DNA of 32,754 nucleotides from an uncultured Clostridium sp. Lineage in GTDB: Bacteria; Bacillota; Clostridia; Lachnospirales; Lachnospiraceae. Where the stretch lies: the NCBI GenBank assembly GCA_900555045.1, contig USJW01000049.1:1-32754 (forward strand), read 5' to 3'. Shown one piece after another: positions 8,267 through 15,861 of this stretch. Made by a program: the position numbers and the translations under genes. The number at the start of each line of letters is the position of its first letter. Within the stretch, counting starts at the first letter, position 1. The notes below the pieces were generated by a model that had not been told where the DNA came from, searched no databases, and saw nothing but the letters and a program-made list of their open reading frames with translations.

Positions 8267-8689
8267 ATGAAAAAGTTGCTGATACACAGCGCCCTGCCGT
8301 GCGCAGTGACCGTGGCGATTGTCTGCGCGATATTTTTTGCGACCAAGGGAATTCCGCTGTTTGGCGCTCCGAAGACGGAGACGATTTCGCGGGTGGAGGT
8401 CACGGATCTGCGGCTGGGCGGTGAGACGAGGACTTTCACAGACCCGGAGAAAATCGAGCTGGCCAGAAATCTGCTCAATTTTTTGAACTACAAGATAAAC
8501 GGTGAGCCGGGGGGAGACCCGGTGGTCACGATCACATATTACGTGGACGGCGCGGACCCGGTGAGCGTGTCCGCCAACGAGACAACCGTGTGGTGGAACA
8601 AAAAAGCGAGGGCTGTGAAGGAACAGGAAATATTTTTGACGTTGACGGAAGGAATCTTCTTTTACGATTTAGTTTCAGGGCAGAGGTGA
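8267..8689 (+). CDS. Membrane-anchored hypothetical protein
   Basis: I do not recognise this family. The 140-residue protein begins MKKLL and has one hydrophobic segment (about residues 5-26), which is a signal anchor or uncleaved signal peptide; no lipobox cysteine is visible. The rest is a small, probably beta-rich extracytoplasmic domain with alternating hydrophobic residues and a short helix (IELARNLLNFLNY). AGGAGGTG sits 7 bases before ATG 8267. Its TGA stop lies 5 bases before the CapA-like gene, so the two are translationally linked and probably act at the same place in the envelope. Confidence 0.75.
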   Translation: MKKLLIHSALPCAVTVAIVCAIFFATKGIPLFGAPKTETISRVEVTDLRLGGETRTFTDPEKIELARNLLNFLNYKINGEPGGDPVVTITYYVDGADPVSVSANETTVWWNKKARAVKEQEIFLTLTEGIFFYDLVSGQR

Positions 8690-8694
8690 ACAGG

Positions 8695-10083
8695 ATGGGC
8701 AGAACGAGATTAGCCGCTGTGCTGGCGGTGCTTCTGGGAATCGCGCTGGCCGGTGTGGTCGGATTTACGGTGTGGCACGGAGTGGGACACTCGTATAAGG
8801 CGGTGGAGACGGCGGGGGGAGATGGCTCCGGGGACGGTGCGGGCGTTGGGAATGGTGTTGGCGTCGGAGATGAGGCGGGAGCCGGGAACGGGGCAGGTTC
8901 GGGAGATGGCGCCGCCGGGAACCCCGCGGAGGCGGCAAACGGCCAGGGCGCGGGCGCGCAGCAGACGGGCGGAGAGACAGAAAATGGCGCGTTTTCTGGC
9001 GAAATACAGGTGAACGGCGCGGCGGCGGGGCAGAATGCGGCGGGGCAGGATGCAGAAGGGCAGGCGGCGGAGAGGCAGGACGCGGCTGGAATGGGCGGCG
9101 GCGATTCGACCACCGGAGACCCACTCGCCGGAGCTTCCACCCCCGCCCAGGACAATACCGTCCACCTTCTGTTTGCTGGCGACGTGCTTCTGTCGGACCA
9201 CGTATTAAACGCGTACAACAAGGCGGGGGATATCTCCGGTGTTCTGGACAGCGAGCTGCGCCGGGTGATCGGTGAGAGCGATATTTTCATGGTCAACCAG
9301 GAGTTTCCCTTTAGCAACCGGGGAACCGCTGCGCCGGATAAGCAGTTCACGTTCCGGCTGCCCACAGAGAAGGTGTCCATGTTCGGGGAGATGGGCATCG
9401 ACATCGTGACGCTGGCCAACAACCACGCGCTGGACTTCGGAACGGACGCGTTGGTGGATACGCTGGACACCCTGGACGGCGCGGGGATCCCCCACGTGGG
9501 CGCGGGGCGAAATCTGGACGAGGCCAAGGAGCCGGTTCTGCTTGAGGTCAAGGGGAAAACCATCGGTTTTCTGGGCGCTTCCCGGGTGATCCCAGAGGGC
9601 TCCTGGAACGCGACCTCCACCCGGCCGGGGATGCTCACGACCTACGACCCGGCGGCGCTGGTGGCGGAGATTAAGAAGCTGCGGGAGCGCTGCGACTACC
9701 TGGTGGTCTACGTGCACTGGGGGATCGAGCGGGACGAGCGGCCCCAGGAGTACCAGCGCGCCCTGGGGCAGCAGTACATCGACGCGGGGGCGGATCTGGT
9801 GATCGGAAGCCATCCCCACGTGCTGCAGGGCCTGGAGTACTACAAGGGAAAGCCCATCGTCTACAGCCTGGGCAATTTCGTGTTCGGCAGCAGCATCCCC
9901 CAGACCGTCGTCCTTCAGGCGGACTGGGACGGGGAGACCACCAAGCTGCGCCTGGTGCCTGCGACCTCCGCGGCCGGATACACGCGGATGGTGACGGACG
10001 AGGCGAAAAAGCAGGAGTTTTACGACTACATGACCGGGATTTCCTACGGTGTGAGCGTGACCGGGGAGGGAGTCGGGCAATAA
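8695..10083 (+). CDS. CapA/PgsA-family metallophosphatase-like membrane protein
   Basis: The 462-residue protein has an N-terminal membrane segment (about residues 5-25), a linker rich in Gly, Ala, Asp and Gln of about 120 residues, and a PGA_cap domain to the end. Domain marks are LLFAGDVLLSD, FMVNQEFPFS, LANNHALDFG, YVHWGIE, GADLVIGSHPHVLQGLE and YSLGNFVFG, which match the calcineurin-like metal-binding fold of CapA proteins. Members take part in poly-gamma-glutamate or other cell-surface polymer synthesis, but most lone homologues, as here, have no proven substrate. No capB, capC or capE gene is near, so a capsule role is not supported by context. The start at 8695 follows GAGGTGA; longer reading into the upstream gene is not likely. 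The linker is the odd part: it is nearly repetitive and probably variable between strains. Confidence 0.88.
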   Translation: MGRTRLAAVLAVLLGIALAGVVGFTVWHGVGHSYKAVETAGGDGSGDGAGVGNGVGVGDEAGAGNGAGSGDGAAGNPAEAANGQGAGAQQTGGETENGAFSGEIQVNGAAAGQNAAGQDAEGQAAERQDAAGMGGGDSTTGDPLAGASTPAQDNTVHLLFAGDVLLSDHVLNAYNKAGDISGVLDSELRRVIGESDIFMVNQEFPFSNRGTAAPDKQFTFRLPTEKVSMFGEMGIDIVTLANNHALDFGTDALVDTLDTLDGAGIPHVGAGRNLDEAKEPVLLEVKGKTIGFLGASRVIPEGSWNATSTRPGMLTTYDPAALVAEIKKLRERCDYLVVYVHWGIERDERPQEYQRALGQQYIDAGADLVIGSHPHVLQGLEYYKGKPIVYSLGNFVFGSSIPQTVVLQADWDGETTKLRLVPATSAAGYTRMVTDEAKKQEFYDYMTGISYGVSVTGEGVGQ

Positions 10084-10091
10084 AAGACAGG

Positions 10092-10146
10092 CGGGACTGC
10101 CGGCCATAAAATGGGAATTCATTTTATGGCCGGGCAGTCCCGTTTC
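10092..10146. terminator. Long hairpin terminator between convergent genes
   Basis: Arms 10092-10113 and 10120-10142 pair over 22 bases with one bulged base and a 6-base loop, followed by TTTCTTTT. It ends the CapA-like gene transcript, and because the stem is symmetric it probably also ends the LysR gene on the other strand. Confidence 0.85.
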
Positions 10147-10170
10147 TTTTATAGGCGATGGAGCCAAGGC

Positions 10171-11070
10171 CTACGGCAAATCCGGATTCATCTCGTAATA
10201 CCGGTGCATGATCTGACAGAGCTCCTCGATCTCTGCCTTCCGGTCGGAATTCTTGTCGTAGAGGATTGCCAGGTCATAAGTGATATCACAGTCCTCGATC
10301 CAGTAGAAGTTGTCGGGGTTTACGCCGGGGATCGGCTTGGCGTAGAGGCAGTTGTAGGTTCCCGTGTTTGCCACCTGGAACATGTAGGGCATGTTTTTGA
10401 CGTCGATGATGCTGCTGGGCCTCACATTGTATTTTCGCAGCGCGTCCTCCGTGGCTTTCCGGATGCGCGGGGCGTTGCCAGGCAGGCAGAGGGGATCCCC
10501 GTTCAGGACGGAGATCGGCAGGTAAGGATATTTGCTGTTCTCCCTGCGGTGAGCCAGGGCGGCCTTGGGGCTTCCCTTCCGGAGGTAGATGCCGATGGGA
10601 TCGCGCCGGACCACGAAGTAGCTTATGGAGCCTGCTGTGACGGGAAGCCTGGAGAACGCCAGGTCCACCGAATGGTTGAGGACGCCCATCTCGCGCTCTG
10701 CGAGGGGGAGCTCCGAGAAGGTGTAGTGCTCGGGGGAAAAATTGGGGATCGCGTTCTGCATGGCCTCGATGATGTATTTTCCCACCCGCATAGATATTCC
10801 AATATTTAATGGCCTGGTGCGCAGACCCAGCAAAAACGCGTCGTAGGTGCTGGTGACCTCCTTCGCCATCGCATAAAATTGTTCCCCCACATCGCTGAGC
10901 TCCAAGGGCTTTCCGGGGGTGCGGTGGAAGAGAGGTGCGTCCAGCTCCGCCTCCACGCGGGACAAGAGCTGGCTTAGGGCCGACTGGGTGATAAACAGGC
11001 GCTCCGCGGTCTTTGACATGCTCCTGGTCTGAACGATTTCCATAATGGCTTTCATATCTGAGATTTTCAT
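10171..11070 (-). CDS. LysR family transcriptional regulator
   Basis: This is a DNA-binding regulator of 299 residues with an N-terminal winged helix-turn-helix (about residues 1-60: MKAIMEIVQTRSMSKTAERL, then ITQSALSQLLSRVE) and a C-terminal ligand-binding domain starting near LNIGIS (about residue 88). It is transcribed away from the SLC13 carrier gene with 117 bases between the starts, the usual LysR layout in which the regulator controls the divergent gene. The likely inducer is the carboxylate or related anion moved by that carrier; this is inference. AGGGGC precedes the ATG on the minus strand. Confidence 0.93.
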   Translation of the reverse strand: MKISDMKAIMEIVQTRSMSKTAERLFITQSALSQLLSRVEAELDAPLFHRTPGKPLELSDVGEQFYAMAKEVTSTYDAFLLGLRTRPLNIGISMRVGKYIIEAMQNAIPNFSPEHYTFSELPLAEREMGVLNHSVDLAFSRLPVTAGSISYFVVRRDPIGIYLRKGSPKAALAHRRENSKYPYLPISVLNGDPLCLPGNAPRIRKATEDALRKYNVRPSSIIDVKNMPYMFQVANTGTYNCLYAKPIPGVNPDNFYWIEDCDITYDLAILYDKNSDRKAEIEELCQIMHRYYEMNPDLP

Positions 11071-11110
11071 AAATTGCCCCTAACCCATTAGTTTTGCTTA
11101 ACACAGCCTT

Positions 11111-11139
11111 AGTATATGCGAATTAGACAAAAAAGGCAA
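11111..11139 (-). promoter_or_regulatory. Promoter of the LysR gene
   Basis: On the minus strand TTGCCT (11134-11139), a 17-base spacer and TATACT (11111-11116) form a good promoter. It overlaps the divergent promoter at 11124-11152, so one bound regulator could control both. Confidence 0.65.
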
Positions 11140-11152
11140 GGGTAAATATAAT
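11124..11152 (+). promoter_or_regulatory. Promoter of the SLC13-esterase operon
   Basis: TAGACA (11124-11129), a 17-base spacer and TATAAT (11147-11152) lie 35 bases before the carrier gene and overlap the divergent LysR promoter. Confidence 0.75.
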
Positions 11153-11187
11153 AAAACTATAAAATTTTTCTACATAAGGAGGGGCTT

Positions 11188-12477
11188 ATGAGTCAACTTA
11201 CCATCTGTTTTATTATCTTTATCCTCACTATCATCGGTTACTGCAGCGGCCTTTACAGCCTGGCCTCGATTGCTTTGACCTCCATGATGTGCCTGACGCT
11301 CACAGGGTGTTTGGGAGCGAAGGAGGCGCTGGGGTATTTTGCAAACTCCAACGTTATCATGGTGGGCGGCATGTGCGTGGTGGCCGCCGGATTTAACCGG
11401 ACAAAATTCTGTACAAACCTGGCAACCGGCATCGCGCAGATGTCCCGCGGGAGCGTCACGAAGATGATGGTCGGCTACGTGCTGATCGGCGTGCTGCTCA
11501 GCCAGTTTATCCAGAGCCCGGTCGTGGTGTTCGGAATTGTCTACCCGATGCTTTTGGCCACGTCGGAGAGCATGGGCTTAAAGGCGTCCAAGGTTCTGTT
11601 CCCGGTCGGCGTCGCGATTATCTGCACCTGCTGCATTCTGCCGCTCGGGGCCGGAGCCACGGTGGCGGCGGAGTTAAACGGATACCTGGAGAGCTACGGC
11701 TACACGCGGTTTATGGTGGGCTTCACGGATCCCATGAAGGGCCGTCTTCCCATGCTGATCCTCTCGATCATCTATTTCGGAATATTCGCCATCAAGTTTG
11801 CACCCGATGAGCCGGTGGTGAAGACCACAGAGATGGAGGTCAGGAAGGCGGCGAAGGGGAACCTGAGCAATTTTGCTGAGATCGCGGCCATCGTCATCTT
11901 TTTCGGCGACGCGCTGGCGCTGATGTTCGCGAAGAAGCTGGGGCTCGACAGCTGGGAGATCACGGTGATCGGCGCCCTGCTGATGATTCTGACCAACGTT
12001 TTGAAGCCGAAGGAGGCAGCGCAGTCCCTTCCGCTCAACATCCTGTTTTTGATTGTGGGCTCCAACGCCATCGCGGGCGCCCTCTCCAACACCGGAGCCG
12101 GGGAGTTTATCGGCAACAACGTGATCAAGCTTGTAAACGCAGTGGGCTACAGCAACTATCTGCTGGGACTGATCTTCTTCATTATTCCGTTCATCCTGAC
12201 CCAGTTTATGTCCAACCGCGGAACCATGCTGATCTTCCATCCCATCGCCATCGCGACCTGCGCGTCCATGGGCGGCAACCCGGTGGGGCTGATGATTTTA
12301 ATCCAGGCCGCATGCCTGAGCGCGTTTATGACGCCCATGTCCACTTCCGCGACCCCGTACATCATGGGGCTGGGCGGATACGACATCCCCAGCATGATCA
12401 AGCAGGGTATCGGCTTTGCCGCGGTGATCTGCGTGGTGTCGGTGGTGTGGACCATGACACTATTCCCAGTGCTTTGA
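11188..12477 (+). CDS. SLC13/DASS family anion (carboxylate) permease
   Basis: This integral membrane carrier of 429 residues has about 11-12 hydrophobic segments. Family marks are the two similar halves with helical hairpins: an early one around FANSNVIMVGGM and a second with NAIAGALSNTGAGEF containing the SNT motif, plus TPMSTSATPYIMG near the C-terminus. DASS members carry di- or tricarboxylates, sulfate or related anions, often with sodium. The substrate cannot be told from the sequence. GGAGGGG sits just before ATG 11188. The esterase gene follows after 54 bases, so the operon may import an anion or ester and then cleave it, under the divergent LysR regulator. Confidence 0.88.
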   Translation: MSQLTICFIIFILTIIGYCSGLYSLASIALTSMMCLTLTGCLGAKEALGYFANSNVIMVGGMCVVAAGFNRTKFCTNLATGIAQMSRGSVTKMMVGYVLIGVLLSQFIQSPVVVFGIVYPMLLATSESMGLKASKVLFPVGVAIICTCCILPLGAGATVAAELNGYLESYGYTRFMVGFTDPMKGRLPMLILSIIYFGIFAIKFAPDEPVVKTTEMEVRKAAKGNLSNFAEIAAIVIFFGDALALMFAKKLGLDSWEITVIGALLMILTNVLKPKEAAQSLPLNILFLIVGSNAIAGALSNTGAGEFIGNNVIKLVNAVGYSNYLLGLIFFIIPFILTQFMSNRGTMLIFHPIAIATCASMGGNPVGLMILIQAACLSAFMTPMSTSATPYIMGLGGYDIPSMIKQGIGFAAVICVVSVVWTMTLFPVL

Positions 12478-12531
12478 TTCTTGCCACGGGAGACAGAGAC
12501 AGAACTTGAATAGACAGGAGGTTTTATAACT

Positions 12532-13425
12532 ATGGATAAGGAGTTGGAGAGAGTCCGGGCGGAGGCCGTGGGCATTGAGCTGGACGAGGAGCTGGCGGCC
12601 CGCTTCCCGGTAAAGAGCAGACAGAAGTTAGAGATTCCGGGCGATGAGGCGGACATTACTGTATACCTGTATGAGCCGGAGAACCGGACAGGCGTGACGC
12701 CCCTCATCATCAACCTGCACGGCGGCGGCTTCGTGAAGAGCTACCGGGGCCGTGACATCATTCTCTCGCAGAACTTTGCGTGGCACACGGGCTGCCTGGT
12801 GGCGGACGTGGACTACAAGACGGCGCCGGAGAAAAAATATCCGTACGCCCAGATGGAGGGGTACCGGGTTGTGGAGTATTTTTACCAGCACGCGGAGCAG
12901 TACCGGATCGATCCGCAGCGGATCATCCTGTCCGGCCAGAGCGCCGGCGCCAACCTGATCATAGGGATCGCGATGCGCTTCCTGCGCAGGGAGGAGCACC
13001 CGGTTTGCCAGCTGATCATGGCCTATCCGCCCCTCGACCTGTACAAGGACCCGATGGAGAAACCCTTCACGGAATCTGAGGAGGAGAAGCGGATGGCGAT
13101 CAACGGCCGCCTCTACAATGACTGGTACATCGACGAGGAGCTGCGTCGGGAGAGCTACGCCTCCCCGGTGTACGCCTCGGAGGAGGAGCTTAGAGGGCTG
13201 CCGCCGGTGCTGCTTCTGACGGGAGGGCTGGACTCCCTCGGCGAGGAGGCGGAGCGCTTCACCTACCAGCTGATCCGGGCGGGCGTGCCGGTGACCGCCA
13301 AGCGGTTTTTGACCGCCAAGCACGGCTTCCTGGCCAGGAGAAATTCAGAGTTTGCCGAGGCGGAGAAGATGATCTTCGATGTGATAAAGCAGATTAAGGA
13401 CGGGGAGGAGCTTGTAAACCCGTAA
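12532..13425 (+). CDS. Alpha/beta hydrolase, hormone-sensitive-lipase type esterase
   Basis: This cytoplasmic esterase has 297 residues. The oxyanion-hole motif HGGGF (63-67), nucleophile motif GQSAG (Ser137), acid Asp234 in GGLDSL and His264 in KHGF form a complete HSL-type catalytic set, so the enzyme should be active on a short acyl or carboxylic ester. There is no signal peptide. The start at 12532 follows GACAGGAGG. It is co-transcribed with the SLC13 carrier, so its natural substrate is probably taken up by that carrier; this is inference. Confidence 0.92.
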   Translation: MDKELERVRAEAVGIELDEELAARFPVKSRQKLEIPGDEADITVYLYEPENRTGVTPLIINLHGGGFVKSYRGRDIILSQNFAWHTGCLVADVDYKTAPEKKYPYAQMEGYRVVEYFYQHAEQYRIDPQRIILSGQSAGANLIIGIAMRFLRREEHPVCQLIMAYPPLDLYKDPMEKPFTESEEEKRMAINGRLYNDWYIDEELRRESYASPVYASEEELRGLPPVLLLTGGLDSLGEEAERFTYQLIRAGVPVTAKRFLTAKHGFLARRNSEFAEAEKMIFDVIKQIKDGEELVNP

Positions 13426-13445
13426 AGGCGGTGAAAGCCAAAGAG

Positions 13446-13498
13446 AAAGCCAGGGAAACATTGGACAAATCCCGTCCGGTGTTCCCCTGGCTTTAATG
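13446..13498. terminator. Terminator after the esterase gene
   Basis: AAAGCCAGGGAAACA (13446-13460) pairs with TGTTCCCCTGGCTTT (13480-13494) with one mismatch. It lies between convergent genes, is A-rich on one side and T-rich on the other, and may serve both strands. Confidence 0.75.
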
Positions 13499-13507
13499 GG
13501 CTAACCG

Positions 13508-14566
13508 CTACTCCGACTTCTCAGCCGGATTGTAGCGCAGCGCCAGGAACTGATCATAATTCTTCTGGTACAGCTTGTCTAAGTCATTGGAGTACCCGGC
13601 AATGGCCTTGCCGCAGTACTGGGAGAGCGTCTGGACCAGCTCGTCGGCCGCCTGCTCGTTTTTCACCGTGATCTCAAACTGCTTGTGGCCGATGAAATCC
13701 ATCACGACCCCGTAGGTTTTCCCAGTGGGAATCCCGTTTCTGCGGTGGGTGGTCACCCGCTTGTACATCCAGACCACGTGGTCCGGAATGTCCATGTAGA
13801 AGCGCGAGCCGCCGGCTAAGAGGAACAGGTAGTTCCGGTCTACCTGGACGCTGTGCACCTCCTGGGTGTTGGCCAGGAATTCGCGTACCTTCTCCTCGGA
13901 GGCGCCCTCGTTGGACTTTAAGAAGCGCTTGATGGCCTTCTCGTAGGAGGTCAGACTGACAAGCAGGATGTACAGTCCGAGCCCGCCGATCACGGCGCCG
14001 ATTGCCAGGATCGCCCACATGGTGGTGGTGTCCATCCCGGCCACATCGCCGTTTGTCAGGCGGTAGGGGAGTACGGTTTCCTTCGACTCGTCGTCCAGCT
14101 CATCCCAGTCAAAGAATTCGTGGTAGTATTTGAGGTGTTTCTCAGGCAGCTTCTCGATGGTGCCCGTCACCTCGAACTGGTAGGGCTCCAGGGCGCTGAT
14201 ATCGATCTTGCCGTCCAGGTAGTCGAAGGACGCGTCCATCAGCGCCTCCGCCTTCTTTAAGTCCTTGCTGTGCATCTTAAGCGCAATATAGTGGTAATCC
14301 CCGGCATCGATCACGTATTCTCTCGACTTGACCGTTTTCGTCTTGGAAGAGACGGTCTCCGAGTAAGAGCCGTAGATGCCGTAGACCATGGTGCGCACGT
14401 ACGCTCCGTCGATGTCCTCCTCGTAATTCAGATCGTCCAGAGTCGACGGCGCAGTGAACGTCCGGACGAACAGCGATCTGCCGGAGTTGCCGACCATGAA
14501 CAGGCCCAGTCCCAAAAGCAGCACGATCAGAATTGCAGATGATTTTAATCCCTTGTACTTTGACAT
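13508..14566 (-). CDS. DUF6709-like two-helix membrane protein
   Basis: The 352-residue protein begins MSKYKGLK at 14566, preferred over the in-frame ATG at 14584 because AGGGGG then sits 6 bases upstream. It has a membrane segment near residues 9-30, an extracytoplasmic domain of about 155 residues rich in charged and aromatic residues, a second membrane segment (about 189-212, WAILAIGAVIGGLGLYILL), and a cytoplasmic C-terminal domain of about 140 residues. The layout resembles the clostridial DUF6709 family, from memory. No enzymatic motif was seen; function is unknown. It stands alone, with a long AT-rich region upstream. Confidence 0.8.
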   Translation of the reverse strand: MSKYKGLKSSAILIVLLLGLGLFMVGNSGRSLFVRTFTAPSTLDDLNYEEDIDGAYVRTMVYGIYGSYSETVSSKTKTVKSREYVIDAGDYHYIALKMHSKDLKKAEALMDASFDYLDGKIDISALEPYQFEVTGTIEKLPEKHLKYYHEFFDWDELDDESKETVLPYRLTNGDVAGMDTTTMWAILAIGAVIGGLGLYILLVSLTSYEKAIKRFLKSNEGASEEKVREFLANTQEVHSVQVDRNYLFLLAGGSRFYMDIPDHVVWMYKRVTTHRRNGIPTGKTYGVVMDFIGHKQFEITVKNEQAADELVQTLSQYCGKAIAGYSNDLDKLYQKNYDQFLALRYNPAEKSE

Positions 14567-14671
14567 ATTGATCCCCCTAGTCATTTATAGTAGCCCGGAA
14601 GCGCGTCCAAACTCCCCGCCCTCCGATGACTCTCAATCACCAAAAAAATCCAAAATTCACACTCTAAGGTC

Positions 14672-14700
14672 ATTTAACCACATAACCCAATAAAAGTCAA
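14672..14700 (-). promoter_or_regulatory. Promoter candidate for the DUF6709-like gene
   Basis: On the minus strand TTGACT (14695-14700), a 17-base spacer and TTAAAT (14672-14677) lie about 105 bases before the gene. Confidence 0.5.
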
Positions 14701-15036
14701 TTTGGTATTTACAAAAATTTAACAATCTTTTTTCGGGGACTTATTTGGTTGTAAGTTGCCTGAAAAATTCGCATATGAAGAAACATTTATATGTCAGCCC
14801 TTTTGTGCATATGTGATAATAAATATGTAGAAAAATAAGGCTATATGTGCATTGTAATTTTTACTATATGAAAATATAATGAAAATGCCGACGAAAAGAG
14901 TCGATTAGAAGTATGAAAATTTTCACAAAATTCCAAGTGAAAATTGAAGTTTCCGGAGAGCAGCGGGGGCCGTCCGGAAAACAGGACAGACTTAATTTCG
15001 GAGCGGAATGTTTACGAATAACAGGAGAAAGGGAAG

Positions 15037-15091
15037 GGCCATGATGATCCTGATCAAGGGAGAAAACACCTCAGGATACTAAAACATGGCC
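15037..15091 (+). ncRNA. Structured leader upstream of mgtC-like gene
   Basis: Two perfect 7-base stems stack: GGCCATG (15037-15043) with CATGGCC (15085-15091), and ATCCTGA (15047-15053) with TCAGGAT (15071-15077), separated by an asymmetric internal loop and closed by a 17-base loop. It ends just before the ribosome site of the mgtC-like gene at 15109. It resembles a cis-regulatory RNA but matches no riboswitch I could recognise; the Mg2+ M-box was considered and its conserved parts were not found. Confidence 0.45.
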
Positions 15092-15108
15092 GCAGCGGGG
15101 GAAGGTGT

Positions 15109-15816
15109 ATGGAAGAAATTTTAATATGGGAAGAGATTACAGAGCTGAGGGAGCTCACGAGCCTGTCCGTGTTTGTGCGCCTGATGCTCTCCATGCTGCT
15201 GGGGGGCGTGCTGGGGGTGGAGCGGGAGCAGAAGCGCAGGCCCGCGGGATTTCGGACCTATGTGATCGTGTGTCTGGGTTCCACGCTGGTGATGATGACC
15301 AACGTGTACGCCCATCTCCATCTGGGCGCGCCGGACCCGACAAGAATCGCGGCCCAGGTGGTCAGCGGAATCGGCTTTTTGGGGGCGGGCACGATCCTGG
15401 TCACGAAGAACAATCAGGTGAGGGGGCTGACCACGGCCGCGGGCCTGTGGGCGGCTGCCGCGCTGGGGCTGGCGGTGGGCTGCGGGTTCTACAGCGGCGC
15501 GATCATGAGCTTTCTGGCGATCCTGATCTCCATCAAGGTGCTCCACGCCGTGGACTCCATGATCTACCGGAAATCTCCGGTGGTGTCGCTGTACGCGGAG
15601 CTGGACAACATCAAGAGCGTCAGCCATCTGCTGAGCTATGCGCGGGAGCACGGGATGGCCCTGGGGGATCTGGAGATCACGAAACAGAAGCAGATGAACG
15701 GCGGCGGTGTCTGCATCCGCGGCACAATCCGCATGGAGCAGAAGAAGCCCCACGACATGATCGTCCAGGAGTTCGGACAGCTGCCGGGCGTCAGCTATGT
15801 GGAGGAATTGAGGTAG
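15109..15816 (+). CDS. MgtC/SapB family membrane protein
   Basis: This inner-membrane protein of 235 residues has the MgtC domain (about residues 15-140, about four to five helices) with the family marks GGVLGVEREQKRRPAGFRTY, then GIGFLGAGTILV and GLTTAAGLWAAAALG. A C-terminal soluble ACT-like domain (about 150-235) follows, as in many Firmicutes homologues. MgtC proteins are linked to low-Mg2+ growth and to F-type ATP synthase control in Salmonella; in Firmicutes the role is mostly unproven. GGGGGAAGG precedes ATG 15109. A long, AT-rich, structured upstream region suggests regulated expression. Confidence 0.9.
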   Translation: MEEILIWEEITELRELTSLSVFVRLMLSMLLGGVLGVEREQKRRPAGFRTYVIVCLGSTLVMMTNVYAHLHLGAPDPTRIAAQVVSGIGFLGAGTILVTKNNQVRGLTTAAGLWAAAALGLAVGCGFYSGAIMSFLAILISIKVLHAVDSMIYRKSPVVSLYAELDNIKSVSHLLSYAREHGMALGDLEITKQKQMNGGGVCIRGTIRMEQKKPHDMIVQEFGQLPGVSYVEELR

Positions 15817-15861
15817 AAGAGAGGGAGCGGACGCCGCGGCCGGGGGACAGAAGGCCGGTTG

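Larger units (their letters stand above)
14567..15108. other. AT-rich intergenic control region with ATATG boxes
   Basis: No coding potential was seen in these 540 bases between divergent genes. ATATG occurs six times (14773, 14789, 14809, 14823, 14843, 14866), far more than expected by chance in about 100 bases. A 12-base palindrome TGAAAATTTTCA is at 14914-14925, and a hairpin TTTCCGGA/TCCGGAAA at 14950-14980. The right end carries the structured leader listed separately. Confidence 0.6.

Noticed and set aside
8532..9638. Minus-strand open frame of 368 codons rich in Pro, Ser and Ala
   Set aside because: It is the mirror of the Gly/Ala linker of the CapA-like gene; no ribosome site or family match.
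14880..15108. Mg2+ M-box or other known riboswitch before the mgtC-like gene
   Set aside because: Stems are present, but I could not find the conserved parts of the M-box or another class I know; listed only as an unknown structured leader.
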